64,000 nt of DNA from Breznakiella homolactica (GCF_016616095.2 NZ_CP067089.2:2294001-2358000), one strand, 5' to 3'; numbered from the stretch's first letter, positions 51,178-59,903 are shown. A program made the numbers and translations. Notes: a model not told the origin generated them from the sequence alone.

Positions 51178-53555
51178 TGTTCCCCAAAAACCGGGGCCGC
51201 AGGGCTGTGCTGATCGCGGCAGCCCTGGCGGTTTTTCCCGCCTGCATTTTTAACGTGGTTCTCTGCATCACCGCTCCCTCTGCCGCGGTGCTCTACGAAG
51301 GAAGAGCTCCCTCCACGAGAATATATGACCGCAGCGGGGTATTCCTGCGGGAAGTAGTCAATGAACGGGGAGAACGGTGCAATCCCGTGGCATTATCGGA
51401 AATCTCTGCGGTACTTATTAACGCGGTGCTTACCGCCGAGGACGCGGCCTTCTACAACCATGGCGGAATAAACTGGTTTTCCGTCCTCAGGGCATCCATC
51501 GACAACAAACGGAGCGGACGGACAGTTTCCGGGGCGTCAACCGTAACGATGCAGCTGGCGCGGATGGTATTCAGCCATCCCCGGGATATGGAGGGAAAAA
51601 TACGCCAGGGATTCGACGCCCTCAGGATAGAACGGGTTCTCAGCAAAGAGAAAATACTGGAAGAGTATCTCAACCGGGTTCCCGTCGCCCCGGGCTGCGA
51701 AGGCGTTGAAGCCGCAAGTTACCGGTATTTCTCAAAACCCGCCTCGGAGCTTGAACTTGCGGAGGCGGCCCTCCTGGCGGGAATGATACAGGCTCCCAGC
51801 CTGTACGATCCTGTCCGTGACCCGGAGAACGCTCAAAAACGCAGGGACTGGGTACTGCAGCGTATGTACGAAACCCGCCGCATCTCCCGGGAAGATTTTG
51901 AGACCGCCGCCGCCGTTCCCCTTCCGCGGGAACGGCCGGAAATACCCGTCAAAGCGGGCCACTTCACGGATTACCTGCTGGCGGAAACCCGCCGCCGGGG
52001 GGACATCCGTTCCAGCCTCGACTGGGAGCTCCAGGAGGCGGCCCAGAACTTGGCGGCCCAGCACACCCGGCGGTTCCGGGGAAACGGGCTGACCAACGCG
52101 GCGGTGGTTGTACTCGATAATGCCACCGGAACCATCCGGGTTATGGTCGGATCGAAGGACTGGGGAATGGATGAGAGCGGTTACGTGAACGGGGCCGCTT
52201 CGCCGCGGCAGCCGGGATCAACCCTTAAACCCTTTGCCTATGCCCTCGCTTTTGACAAGGGGTGGACTCCCGCGTCCCTGCTGGCGGACATCGAAACCGA
52301 ATACATCAGCAATGACCGGACCTTGTACATTCCCCGGAATTATTCAAGAAATTTCAGGGGGCCGGTGCTGGCTAAGGAAGCCCTTGCCTCAAGCCTCAAT
52401 ATTCCGGCTATACGGCTGGTGAGAGACCTGGGACTCGCCGGCTTCCTCGATGTGCTGAGAAACGCCGGTTTTTCATCCCTCAACCAAAACGCGTCGTATT
52501 ACGGTTTGGGGCTTGTACTCGGAAACGGTGAGGTAACCCTGATCGAATTGGCCGCGGCCTACGCCGCGCTGGCGCGGAACGGCCTCTACATCCCGCCGTC
52601 GGTGACTGAGCCTGAAAAAACGGAAAGCAGCGGCCCCATACAATACGGCATTACCCGGGCCAATGAACAAAGCACAAGAATATTTTCGCCCCAGGCAGCC
52701 TGGATGGTAACATCCATACTTTCGGATGAGGCGATGCGGGTACAATCCTTCGGAAGCGACTCTCCGCTGGTCTTCGGTTTTCCCGTGGCGGTAAAAACCG
52801 GTACATCCAGTGACTGGCGTGATTCCTGGACCGTAGGATATACGGAAGAATTTACCGTAGCGGTTTGGAGCGGTGATTTCGAATCGGTATCCATGAATCA
52901 GGTATCAGGCTCTTCCGGCGCGGGAATTCTCTTCAGCAATATACTGCATCTTCTTTACGATAATTCTGAATTTATCCCGGCCCTGCCGGAAACGCCTCCG
53001 GGAATAGAAACACGTATTGTCTGCGCCGAATCAGGGGGCCTGCCCCACGAGTTCTGTCCGAGAAAACTGACCGTCTCCGTACCCCAGGGAACGGAAATTC
53101 CCGGCTGCGCCGTTCATGCCCTGGTTTATGTTGATCCGGCATCAGGAGCTGTTTTGAGAACCGGGAACGGCGCCGCGCCGGAATACGCGCCCGTACGCCT
53201 CGTCTACAGTCTGCCCCCGGAATACGATGTATGGCTTAAGGAAAATGGTAAATTTACCATCCCCGCGGGAACAGCCTCCGGTACGGCCGTACCGGGTAGT
53301 CTGGTAATCACAAAGCCCCGCCGGGGAGACATTTATATCATAGAACCGGGATACAGCGCGGAGAATCAGACTATTGAGTTAACCGCGGCTTCGGAAATCA
53401 GAATGACCGCCATCGATTGGTATTTAAACGATACCCTGATCAGCCGAGCGTCCTGGCCGTACACCGTAAGCTGGCCCCTCGAAAAAGGCCGGCATGTGCT
53501 GACCGCCAGATCCGGCAGCAGCAGAAGTGACCCGGTTGAATTTGAGGTCCGGTAA
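51174..53555 (+). CDS. pbpC: Penicillin-binding protein 1C (bifunctional glycosyltransferase/transpeptidase)
   Basis: An inner-membrane peptidoglycan synthase of 793 residues. One N-terminal membrane anchor (about 10-33); GT51 domain (about 60-235) with catalytic Glu in LTAEDAAFYNHGGI and 'GASTVTMQLARM'; transpeptidase domain (about 300-620) with PGSTLKPF (Ser349, Lys352), ASSLN (about 405-409) and VKTGTSSDWRDSW (KTGT about 541-544); and a C-terminal BiPBP_C domain (about 700-790), the mark of PBP1C. Start codons at 51174 and 51177 are both possible; the first overlaps the macroglobulin stop. A terminator follows. Confidence 0.95.
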   Translation: MMFPKNRGRRAVLIAAALAVFPACIFNVVLCITAPSAAVLYEGRAPSTRIYDRSGVFLREVVNERGERCNPVALSEISAVLINAVLTAEDAAFYNHGGINWFSVLRASIDNKRSGRTVSGASTVTMQLARMVFSHPRDMEGKIRQGFDALRIERVLSKEKILEEYLNRVPVAPGCEGVEAASYRYFSKPASELELAEAALLAGMIQAPSLYDPVRDPENAQKRRDWVLQRMYETRRISREDFETAAAVPLPRERPEIPVKAGHFTDYLLAETRRRGDIRSSLDWELQEAAQNLAAQHTRRFRGNGLTNAAVVVLDNATGTIRVMVGSKDWGMDESGYVNGAASPRQPGSTLKPFAYALAFDKGWTPASLLADIETEYISNDRTLYIPRNYSRNFRGPVLAKEALASSLNIPAIRLVRDLGLAGFLDVLRNAGFSSLNQNASYYGLGLVLGNGEVTLIELAAAYAALARNGLYIPPSVTEPEKTESSGPIQYGITRANEQSTRIFSPQAAWMVTSILSDEAMRVQSFGSDSPLVFGFPVAVKTGTSSDWRDSWTVGYTEEFTVAVWSGDFESVSMNQVSGSSGAGILFSNILHLLYDNSEFIPALPETPPGIETRIVCAESGGLPHEFCPRKLTVSVPQGTEIPGCAVHALVYVDPASGAVLRTGNGAAPEYAPVRLVYSLPPEYDVWLKENGKFTIPAGTASGTAVPGSLVITKPRRGDIYIIEPGYSAENQTIELTAASEIRMTAIDWYLNDTLISRASWPYTVSWPLEKGRHVLTARSGSSRSDPVEFEVR

Positions 53556-53558
53556 AAT

Positions 53559-53587
53559 AAAAACCCCCGCTTTAAGCGGGGGTTTTT
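53559..53587. terminator. Bidirectional terminator after pbpC
   Basis: Stem CCCCCGC/GCGGGGG (53564-53582) flanked by A5 before and T5 after, serving pbpC and the convergent lipoprotein gene. Confidence 0.92.
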
Positions 53588-53623
53588 CAGCGCCGTCAGC
53601 GCATTCAAAATCAGTCCGGTCCG

Positions 53624-54664
53624 TTACCGGGTTTCAAGAAAGGCGCCGAATACCCAGCCTTCCACGGGATCAACGATTCGGTACCATTTGGCACGGACAC
53701 CGTTAACGGTAAAACTATCCACGGTTTCCTCGCTGACAGTCACCTCAGCATCCCGGCTCAGCTGCCCGACTACTTTTCCGGTTACCTCGTTCGGCTCATT
53801 CCGTACATTTACATTGTCGTCATTTACGAGCAGGAAGATCTGTCCGCTGGTCTGCACCGGCCGGCTGGGGGACGGATTTACCAGTTCCGCGATTTCATTG
53901 CTGAAAACCGAATCGGGATATTCCTGAAGGGCCGAATCCAGAAGCGCATTCTTGCGGATAGCTTCTTTTGTTATGGCCGCGGTCTGAAGCAGTATGGATG
54001 ACTGGATATCAGTATCTCTGGTGGAATAACAGATGGTTTTTAAGTACATATCCCGGCGGTATATCTGGGCAACAGGATCATAAGCCGTAATTTTCACGAA
54101 GCCCTGGCTTTCGGTATTCTGCTGAATGATGAAAACCGTTTTAATCGGAAGTATATTTCCGGTGGCATCAACATTCTTGGGGGTCGTGTACAGTATGGCT
54201 TTTTCGTCTGTCACAACCGCGAGCTGGCCGTTGTAACCGAGGTGGGCATTGAGTATGTAATAGCGGTCACCGGTATCCCGGCGGACTTCAACCATGTCAT
54301 AATCTCTATTTGAATATGTGGCGCGGATAACCGGCCCGACAACTTCCAGCCGCTCACCCAAAGCAAAACTGCCGAGCCATTTGGCGGTATACTTCTTTTC
54401 AGTTTTCTCCGGCTCACCTTCTTTTGCGGGAATCTTCTCTTCGCTTTCGGTTACACTGTAATACCCGGATTCGATCCTGAGTACATACGCGTATCCCCGG
54501 GAAGCAGAAGGCTGTTCCTGGGGGGCAGGCTGGGAAACGGAACTTTCCCCGGAAGAACCGGGACTGGGACTGGGACTGGGCACGGAACTGTTGCTGCCCT
54601 TATCACATGACGCCAGAAAAAAACAAACAAGGACGGCGGCAATAACGAAAAACCTCTTTCGCAT
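53624..54664 (-). CDS. SH3-like lipoprotein, related to the 44531 gene
   Basis: 346 residues from the ATG at 54664 (GAGGAG upstream); the longer in-frame extension is discarded. Lipobox FFLASC (Cys about 21) and a Ser/Pro linker with 'PSPSPSPGSSGES' follow. A first SH3-like region (about 55-150), a middle helical segment 'LLDSALQEYPDSVFSNEIAELV', and a C-terminal SH3 domain ('VNVRNEPNEVTGKVVGQL' to 'VEGWVFGAFLETR') repeat the plan of the 44531 lipoprotein. Envelope location; ligand unknown, peptidoglycan or peptide stems being typical for such domains. Confidence 0.82.
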   Translation of the reverse strand: MRKRFFVIAAVLVCFFLASCDKGSNSSVPSPSPSPGSSGESSVSQPAPQEQPSASRGYAYVLRIESGYYSVTESEEKIPAKEGEPEKTEKKYTAKWLGSFALGERLEVVGPVIRATYSNRDYDMVEVRRDTGDRYYILNAHLGYNGQLAVVTDEKAILYTTPKNVDATGNILPIKTVFIIQQNTESQGFVKITAYDPVAQIYRRDMYLKTICYSTRDTDIQSSILLQTAAITKEAIRKNALLDSALQEYPDSVFSNEIAELVNPSPSRPVQTSGQIFLLVNDDNVNVRNEPNEVTGKVVGQLSRDAEVTVSEETVDSFTVNGVRAKWYRIVDPVEGWVFGAFLETR

Positions 54665-54783
54665 GAATATCTCCTCAATACAGCTATAGTTAACAATAAA
54701 ATTATACCGCAAAAAACAAATTACGAAACCCCTAAAACACATTTTCTTATAATTACCGGTAAAAAAAAATCCAAATAGGCATG

Positions 54784-54796
54784 GTGACATTATCAC
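54784..54796. promoter_or_regulatory. Putative Crp-type operator 1 (CoA-disulfide reductase)
   Basis: GTGACATTATCAC followed by GGAA. Its centre (54790) is 29 bp before TATTCT (54819-54824); the predicted +1 is 54831, one base before the ATG at 54832. The site is centred at −41, the class-II activator position. Confidence 0.65.
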
Positions 54797-54831
54797 GGAA
54801 GGGTTACAAGAAATTGAATATTCTTCTATAT

Positions 54832-56508
54832 ATGAAAGTACTTATTATCGGAGGAGTGGCCGGCGGCGCTTCGGCGGCGGCACGGCTGCGCCGGCTGGAT
54901 GAAACAGCGGAAATCATCCTGATTGAGCGGGGGGACTACGTGTCCTACGCCAACTGCGGACTCCCCTACTTTATCGGAGGGGAAATCACCGAAAAAAGCG
55001 CCCTGGCGGTACAGACCCCGGAGACACTGCGCATGCGGATGAATCTGGATGTACGCACCGGCCATGAGGCTCTGGAAATTTTCCGGGACGAAAAAAAGGT
55101 TCGGATCTGGAACATTGCGGAAAATACGGTTTATGAAGAAACCTATGACCGGCTTATTCTTTCCACCGGCGCGGAACCCATCCGCCCGCCGCTCCCCGGA
55201 GCGGATGATCCCCGGGTGTTTACCCTGCGTACTATTCCGGATACCTACCGGATTCACGATTTTATCAATGAAAATAATCCGAAGCGGGCCCTGGTGGTCG
55301 GCGGCGGGTACATCGGCCTGGAGATGGCCGAAAACCTGAGTAAGGCCGGACTTGCGGTTACGGTCGCGGAAATGGCGGACCATGTAATCGCCCCTCTGGA
55401 CGCCGATATGGCCGGGGATGTTCACAGCTATATCCGAAGCCGGGGAATTGAGCTGCTCCTGGGAAATGGTGTCCAGTCCATAGAACCGGCGCCGGACAGC
55501 CTGCACGTAACCCTTGCCCGCGGAACAGCCCAGGCGGATATGGTCCTGCTGAGCATCGGGGTAAAACCCGATACGGCCCTGGCGAAAAAAGCGGATCTCG
55601 CGGTTAACCCCCGGGGCGCAATTACGGTAGACCGCAGCATGCGAACCTCGGATCCCAATATTTACGCCGTGGGGGACGCGGTGGAAATAACCCAGCTGGT
55701 AGGCGGAAAACCGGGTTACATTCCGCTGGCGGGGCCGGCCAACAAACAGGGCCGCATCGCGGCGGACAGCATCGCGGGGATTCACCGTGAATACCGGGGA
55801 ACCCAGGGTACGGCTCTGATCAGATTCTTCGGTATGACCGTCGGCACCACGGGCCTCAATGAAACCGCCGCGGCTCAGGCGGAGATCAGCTATGATAAAG
55901 TATACCTCCTGGCGCTGTCCCACGCGGGCTATTACCCCGGAGCTGAACCTATGAACATTAAAGTCCTCTTTGAAAAGGAATCGGGCCGTATCCTGGGAGC
56001 CCAGATCGCCGGCTTCGGCGGGGTGGACAAGCGCCTGGATATTCTTGCGGCGGCAATCCGCCATGGACTCGACGCATACGACCTGTCGGAACTCGAACTC
56101 GGGTACGCGCCGCCCTTTTCTTCAGCCAAGGATCCGGTGAATATGGCGGGATTCATGATCCAGAACCTGCTCGAAGGCCGGGTGCGCCAGTTCCATTGGC
56201 AGCAGGTACCGGAGCTTATTGAACGGGGAGCACAGATACTGGATGTCAGTACCCCGGAGGAATTCAAATCCGGGCATATCGAAAATTCAGTAAACATCCC
56301 TCTGGACGAACTCCGGGACCGACTGGGAGAACTCAATAAAAAAGAGCCTGCCTGCATATACTGCCGGACGGGCCAGCGCAGCTATACCGCCGGCCGTATT
56401 CTGGAAGCCCATGGATTCACCGCGAGCCACCTCGCCGGCGGGTACCGTTTGTACGCATCCGCCGCTTTGGCCGCGCAGGGAGAACTAGCCTGTGTCCGCT
56501 GCCGCTGA
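54832..56508 (+). CDS. CoA-disulfide reductase / NADH:polysulfide-type reductase with C-terminal rhodanese domain
   Basis: A 558-residue flavoprotein. FAD motif GGVAGGASAAARLRRLD at the N-terminus, redox Cys in 'YVSYANCGLPYFIGGEI' (about Cys43), NAD motif 'ALVVGGGYIGLEMAENLSKAG' (about 160-180), 'NIYAVGDAVE', then a rhodanese domain (about 465-545) with active-site CRTGQRS. Length and order match the CoADR-RHD family, which reduces CoA disulfide or persulfides with NAD(P)H and protects anaerobes from oxidants and sulfane sulfur. No SD; start chosen at the first family-like Met (MKVLIIGG). First gene of the stress island. Confidence 0.92.
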   Translation: MKVLIIGGVAGGASAAARLRRLDETAEIILIERGDYVSYANCGLPYFIGGEITEKSALAVQTPETLRMRMNLDVRTGHEALEIFRDEKKVRIWNIAENTVYEETYDRLILSTGAEPIRPPLPGADDPRVFTLRTIPDTYRIHDFINENNPKRALVVGGGYIGLEMAENLSKAGLAVTVAEMADHVIAPLDADMAGDVHSYIRSRGIELLLGNGVQSIEPAPDSLHVTLARGTAQADMVLLSIGVKPDTALAKKADLAVNPRGAITVDRSMRTSDPNIYAVGDAVEITQLVGGKPGYIPLAGPANKQGRIAADSIAGIHREYRGTQGTALIRFFGMTVGTTGLNETAAAQAEISYDKVYLLALSHAGYYPGAEPMNIKVLFEKESGRILGAQIAGFGGVDKRLDILAAAIRHGLDAYDLSELELGYAPPFSSAKDPVNMAGFMIQNLLEGRVRQFHWQQVPELIERGAQILDVSTPEEFKSGHIENSVNIPLDELRDRLGELNKKEPACIYCRTGQRSYTAGRILEAHGFTASHLAGGYRLYASAALAAQGELACVRCR

Positions 56509-56516
56509 GGCGGAGT

Positions 56517-56529
56517 GTGATATTGTCAC
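56517..56529. promoter_or_regulatory. Putative Crp-type operator 2 (peroxiredoxin)
   Basis: GTGATATTGTCAC followed by GGAA, in the 82-bp gap after the reductase gene. Its centre (56523) is 29 bp before TACACT (56552-56557). Predicted +1 near 56564, 27 nt before the ATG. Confidence 0.65.
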
Positions 56530-56590
56530 GGAAATAAACAGCCAGGAGCTGTACACTTTCAGTGAAATTAAACTTTATAAGGAGAAAAAT

Positions 56591-57271
56591 ATGCAGGAAA
56601 CTATTTCGGAAAACAGAATGCCCTTAATCGGCGATCCCGCTCCCGCTTTTAAGGCCGTTACCACCCAGGGAGAGATTAATTTCCCCGGTGATTTTAAGGG
56701 AAAGTGGGTTATCCTTTTTTCCCATCCCGCGGATTTTACCCCGGTATGCACCACCGAATTTATGACCTTTGCCTCCATGGCGGAGGAATTCAAAGCAATG
56801 AACACCGAACTGGTTGGACTCTCGGTGGATTCCCTTTACTCCCATATCGCCTGGCTCCGGAAAATTCAGGAACTGGAATGGAAGGATAAAAAGAACATCG
56901 AAGTACGGTTCCCGCTTATTGAGGATATCCGTATGGAGGCAGCCAACAAATACGGCATGATTCAGCCGGGGCAGTCCAATACCCAGGCGGTCCGCGCGGT
57001 CTTTGTGATCGATCCCCAGGGGAAAATACGGCTTATCCTTTATTATCCCCTGAGCACCGGCCGGAATTTCGACGAAATCAAACGGGTTATCCAGGCGCTG
57101 CAGAAGGCCGATGCCGACAGTGTGGCCACACCCGCGGACTGGCGGCCCGGGGATGATGTAATCGTTCCCACCGCCGGCAGCTGCGGAACCGCCAAGGAGC
57201 GGATGGAAAACCAGTCCGACGACCAGTACTGCCTGGATTGGTTCATCTGCTTCCGCCGGGAGAAGAAATAA
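56591..57271 (+). CDS. Peroxiredoxin (AhpC/Prx6-like)
   Basis: A 226-residue thiol peroxidase that reduces H2O2 and organic peroxides. Starts at the ATG at 56591 with AAGGAG upstream: MQETISENRMPLIGDPAPAF. The peroxidatic Cys is in HPADFTPVCTTEF (about Cys50), with the conserved Pro/Thr; 'QAVRAVFVIDPQGKIRLILYYP' and the C-terminal 'RPGDDVIVP' follow the long Prx6/Tpx-type form. Additional Cys near the C-terminus (SCGTAKERM, YCLDWFIC) could resolve the oxidised enzyme. It has its own operator and promoter-like element. Confidence 0.94.
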   Translation: MQETISENRMPLIGDPAPAFKAVTTQGEINFPGDFKGKWVILFSHPADFTPVCTTEFMTFASMAEEFKAMNTELVGLSVDSLYSHIAWLRKIQELEWKDKKNIEVRFPLIEDIRMEAANKYGMIQPGQSNTQAVRAVFVIDPQGKIRLILYYPLSTGRNFDEIKRVIQALQKADADSVATPADWRPGDDVIVPTAGSCGTAKERMENQSDDQYCLDWFICFRREKK

Positions 57272-57304
57272 ACCTACTGCCCCAAAAGGCCGGCCCGGCA
57301 AAGT

Positions 57305-57333
57305 TTGACAATACCCCCCTATCAATCTATACT
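57305..57333 (+). promoter_or_regulatory. Consensus sigma-70 promoter of the Crp-type regulator gene
   Basis: TTGACA (57305-57310), exactly 17 bp, TATACT (57328-57333). An AATACCCCC/GGGGGTATT inverted repeat (57310-57318 and about 57353-57361) spans promoter and leader and ends in a T-run, possibly a peroxiredoxin terminator or attenuator. Confidence 0.8.
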
Positions 57334-57363
57334 GAAAACCGTTCAGCGCGATGGGGGTATTTT

Positions 57364-58035
57364 TTGGATCAGACACTGCCGGCGGCGGATTCATTTTTTC
57401 CTTTTTGGGAAGATCTGCCGGAAAAACACAGAAGAGCCCTGACCGCGCAGTGCAGACCCCGGATTTTCAAAAAAGGGGAGACAATTCTTCCATATAAAGA
57501 TGAATGCCTGGGGGTGATGCTCGTGCAGGACGGCCAGTTCCGGGCGTTTATCCTTTCCGAACAGGGCAAGGAAGTAACCCTGTACCGCCTGTTCAGGTAC
57601 GATATCTGCCTTTTTTCCGCCTCCTGCATAATGAACAACATCCAGTTTGACATTCATATCGAAGCGGAAAAAGACACCCAGGTACTGCTGCTTCCCCTTT
57701 TACTGTATGAGGAACTGACGAGCCAGTCCCTGGAAATGGCAAACCACATGAACCAGATAATGTCCTCCCGCTTTTCCGATGTAATGTGGACTTTGGAACA
57801 GATTCTCTTTAAAAGCATGGACAGCCGGATAGCCCAGTTTCTGCTGGAAAAAGCCAATATTGACGGAACCGAAGATCTGTCCCTGACCCATGACTCCATT
57901 GCCCGGGAACTTTGCACCGCCCGGGAAGTGGTGACCAGAATGCTCAATTATTTCCGGGATGATAAGCTCCTGGAACTCGGCCGGGGGAAAATAACCCTGC
58001 TCAATACCGCCGGCCTCAGAAAAATCGCCGGATAA
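57364..58035 (+). CDS. Crp/Fnr-family transcription regulator, probable redox regulator of the island
   Basis: 223 residues from a TTG at 57364; the earlier in-frame TTG at 57238 lies upstream of a consensus promoter and inside the peroxiredoxin gene. A GGGGGT precedes the TTG. An N-terminal cyclic-nucleotide-binding-like beta-roll (about 25-120, 'RIFKKGETILPYKDECLGVMLVQDGQFRAF'), a dimer helix (about 120-145) and an HTH follow. The recognition helix TAREVVTRMLNYF keeps the Arg-Glu…Arg triad that in E. coli CRP reads GTGA half-sites. Cysteines in ECLG, DICLFSASC and ELCTARE could sense redox, but the FNR N-terminal [4Fe-4S] cysteine pattern is absent. Confidence 0.88.
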   Translation: MDQTLPAADSFFPFWEDLPEKHRRALTAQCRPRIFKKGETILPYKDECLGVMLVQDGQFRAFILSEQGKEVTLYRLFRYDICLFSASCIMNNIQFDIHIEAEKDTQVLLLPLLLYEELTSQSLEMANHMNQIMSSRFSDVMWTLEQILFKSMDSRIAQFLLEKANIDGTEDLSLTHDSIARELCTAREVVTRMLNYFRDDKLLELGRGKITLLNTAGLRKIAG

Positions 58036-58056
58036 CCGCCGCCCCAATACCGCTTT

Positions 58057-58069
58057 GTAACAATGTCAC
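58057..58069. promoter_or_regulatory. Putative Crp-type operator 3 (ferritin)
   Basis: GTAACAATGTCAC followed by TGAA. Its centre (58063) is 29 bp before TAGATT (58092-58097). Predicted +1 near 58104. Confidence 0.6.
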
Positions 58070-58139
58070 TGAACCATTTCCGTTCCGGGAGTAGATTATA
58101 TATTGAAACCGTCAACAGTACGGAAATAGGAGGCCAACA

Positions 58140-58652
58140 ATGAACAATACCGTATCCGACCTGCTGAACAGCCAAATTCAAAAAGAAATGTATTCAGCCT
58201 ATCTGTATCTGCAGATGGCAAATTTCTACACCGAAAAAGGACTTGAGGGATTTGCGAATTGGTTTTACATCCAGGCGCAGGAAGAACGGGACCACGCCAT
58301 GCTCTTCCGGACCTATCTCCTGAACAACAATGAGAAAGTGCGGCTGCTTCCCGTGGACGCGCCCAAGGGGAGCTACGCCGACGCGGCGGCTCCGCTCAAG
58401 GAAGCATTGGACCATGAACGGTTCGTGACCAGTTCCATCAACACAATTTACGAAGCCGCCGCGGGGATAAAAGATTACCGCACCCTGGAATTCCTCAACT
58501 GGTTTGTGAAGGAACAGGGAGAGGAAGAAAAGAACACCGGCGACCTGATTCAGAAGTATGAACTTTTCGCCGGGGATGCCAGGGGATTGTACCTTCTGGA
58601 CCAGGAACTCAAGGGCCGGATGTATTCGGCGCCGGACCTGGTGCTGGAATAG
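58140..58652 (+). CDS. ftnA: Non-haem ferritin
   Basis: A 170-residue iron-storage protein that oxidises Fe2+ and stores it in a 24-mer shell, limiting Fenton chemistry. Ferroxidase ligands are visible: Glu in 'QIQKEMYSAYLYLQMANF' (about 16), EERDH (Glu49/His52 region), Glu near 93 in 'EALDHERFVTSSI' and EQGEEEKN (about 126-133). AGGAGG precedes the ATG. Fourth gene of the stress island; separate operator and promoter. Confidence 0.95.
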   Translation: MNNTVSDLLNSQIQKEMYSAYLYLQMANFYTEKGLEGFANWFYIQAQEERDHAMLFRTYLLNNNEKVRLLPVDAPKGSYADAAAPLKEALDHERFVTSSINTIYEAAAGIKDYRTLEFLNWFVKEQGEEEKNTGDLIQKYELFAGDARGLYLLDQELKGRMYSAPDLVLE

Positions 58653-58706
58653 TTTCCGGGACCGCTCCCCGTCAAGGCCGGCCCAAAGGCGGCCGCCCTG
58701 CGGACA

Positions 58707-58735
58707 TTGCCCGCCGGACTTTCTTTTGGTACATT
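58707..58735 (+). promoter_or_regulatory. Promoter of the zinc lipoprotein peptidase gene, near-leaderless
   Basis: TTGCCC (58707-58712), 17-bp spacer, TACATT (58730-58735), eight bases before the ATG at 58744. No SD. Confidence 0.4.
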
Positions 58736-58743
58736 ATTTATGT

Positions 58744-59781
58744 ATGAAAAGGAATCCGGCGGGATTATTATTTATGGGCTTCTCAGCGCTTTTTCTTTCC
58801 GGCTGCTATTACACGACCCAGGGATATTACCTCCTGTCGTACCAGGCAAAGGCAAAATCCGCGGAAAAGCTTCTTAAACAGGAAGATCTGCCCCAGGAAA
58901 CACGGGAATTTCTTCTGCTGGTCCAGGATATCCGCAATTACGCCGTAACCGAGCTGGGATTAAAAACAAACAAAAACTACACCGAATACCTCGATCTTGA
59001 CCAGGATGTCCTGGCCTGGGTTGTCTCGGCCTGTGACCCGCTGGCTTTCAACACCTATCTGTGGAAATACCCGTTCATGGGGGAACTGCCCTACAAGGGG
59101 TTTTACCGCATTGACGATGCCCGCAAAGAAGGACAGGCCCGCAAGGACGAAGGCAAGGATGTCTGGGTCCGGGGGGTTGAAGCCTTCAGCACCCTCGGCT
59201 ATTTTAAGGACCCGCTCATAAGCTATATGGCAAAATATTCCGTCTACGATCTGGCTAACCTGATTATCCATGAACAGACCCACGCGACCATCTGGAGAAA
59301 GGATGATACATCCTTTAACGAAGACCTGGCATCTTTTGTGGGAGATGAAGGGGCCAGGCTTTTTGTTCTGAGCCGTTTCGGTCCGGAATCCCCGGAATAC
59401 CTCCGGATAGACGAAAACAAGGAAAATTCCCGGCTGTTCCGGGAGGATGTTCTCCGGCTTAAGGATGAGCTTGATCTGTACTACCGCGGTATTCCCAGTC
59501 CTCCGCTGGAGGACGAGCGTATATATATTGAAGAAAAACAGCGGATTATCCGGGAATTCCAGCTGTCATTTCTTACGGATTATGAACTGCGGTACACCGC
59601 CGATACCTACCGCGGATTCGGTGAACTTCCCGTAAACAATGCGTACCTGGATCTTTTTCAGCTGTACCACGGCCAGCGGGAATGGTTTGAAGAACAGTAC
59701 GCCCTGTCGGAATACGATATGAAAGCTTTTTTAACCGTCATGCAGAACGCTCCGTACCCGGAGTCCGGCGAAAACAGTTGA
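58744..59781 (+). CDS. Predicted aminopeptidase lipoprotein (PF10023-like)
   Basis: A 345-residue lipoprotein with signal and lipobox LFLSGC (Cys about 21), followed by 'YYTTQGYYLLSYQAKAKSAEKLL', the usual opening of the family. The zinc motif HEQTHATIW (HExxH, about residue 178) and downstream 'FNEDLASFVGDEGARLFV' (third ligand Glu) identify the predicted aminopeptidase family formerly DUF2265. The substrate is unknown. It probably acts at the outer face of a membrane. Starts at the ATG at 58744, a strong fit to the signal; the upstream frame extension overlaps ferritin and is discarded. Confidence 0.85.
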   Translation: MKRNPAGLLFMGFSALFLSGCYYTTQGYYLLSYQAKAKSAEKLLKQEDLPQETREFLLLVQDIRNYAVTELGLKTNKNYTEYLDLDQDVLAWVVSACDPLAFNTYLWKYPFMGELPYKGFYRIDDARKEGQARKDEGKDVWVRGVEAFSTLGYFKDPLISYMAKYSVYDLANLIIHEQTHATIWRKDDTSFNEDLASFVGDEGARLFVLSRFGPESPEYLRIDENKENSRLFREDVLRLKDELDLYYRGIPSPPLEDERIYIEEKQRIIREFQLSFLTDYELRYTADTYRGFGELPVNNAYLDLFQLYHGQREWFEEQYALSEYDMKAFLTVMQNAPYPESGENS

Positions 59782-59807
59782 CATAAATCAGGGAAATATT
59801 CTATAGT
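59778..59807 (+). promoter_or_regulatory. Sigma-70 promoter of tRNA-Leu
   Basis: TTGACA (59778-59783), 18-bp spacer, TATAGT (59802-59807). Predicted +1 near 59814. The −35 overlaps the last codons of the peptidase gene. Confidence 0.75.
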
Positions 59808-59819
59808 ATTACTGCACAA

Positions 59820-59903
59820 GCCCGGATGGTGGAATTGGTAGACACGCTAGTTTCAGGTACTAGTGCTCGCAAGGGCATGGAAGTTCAAGTCTTCTTCCGG
59901 GCA
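59820..59903 (+). tRNA. trnL: tRNA-Leu (anticodon CAG)
   Basis: An 84-nt class-II tRNA. GCCCGGA pairs with TCCGGGC, discriminator A; anticodon loop TTCAGGT within CTAGT/ACTAG; a long variable arm (TGCTCGCAAGGGCA) and T-loop GTTCAAGTC. CCA is not encoded. Confidence 0.95.

Noticed and set aside
54826-56064. A 412-codon frame antisense to the CoA-disulfide reductase gene
   Set aside because: Shadow of a well-supported gene; no motif or start signal.
57238-57363. Longer N-terminus for the Crp-type regulator from TTG 57238
   Set aside because: That start lies upstream of the consensus promoter at 57305-57333 and inside the peroxiredoxin gene; the added residues are not Crp-like.
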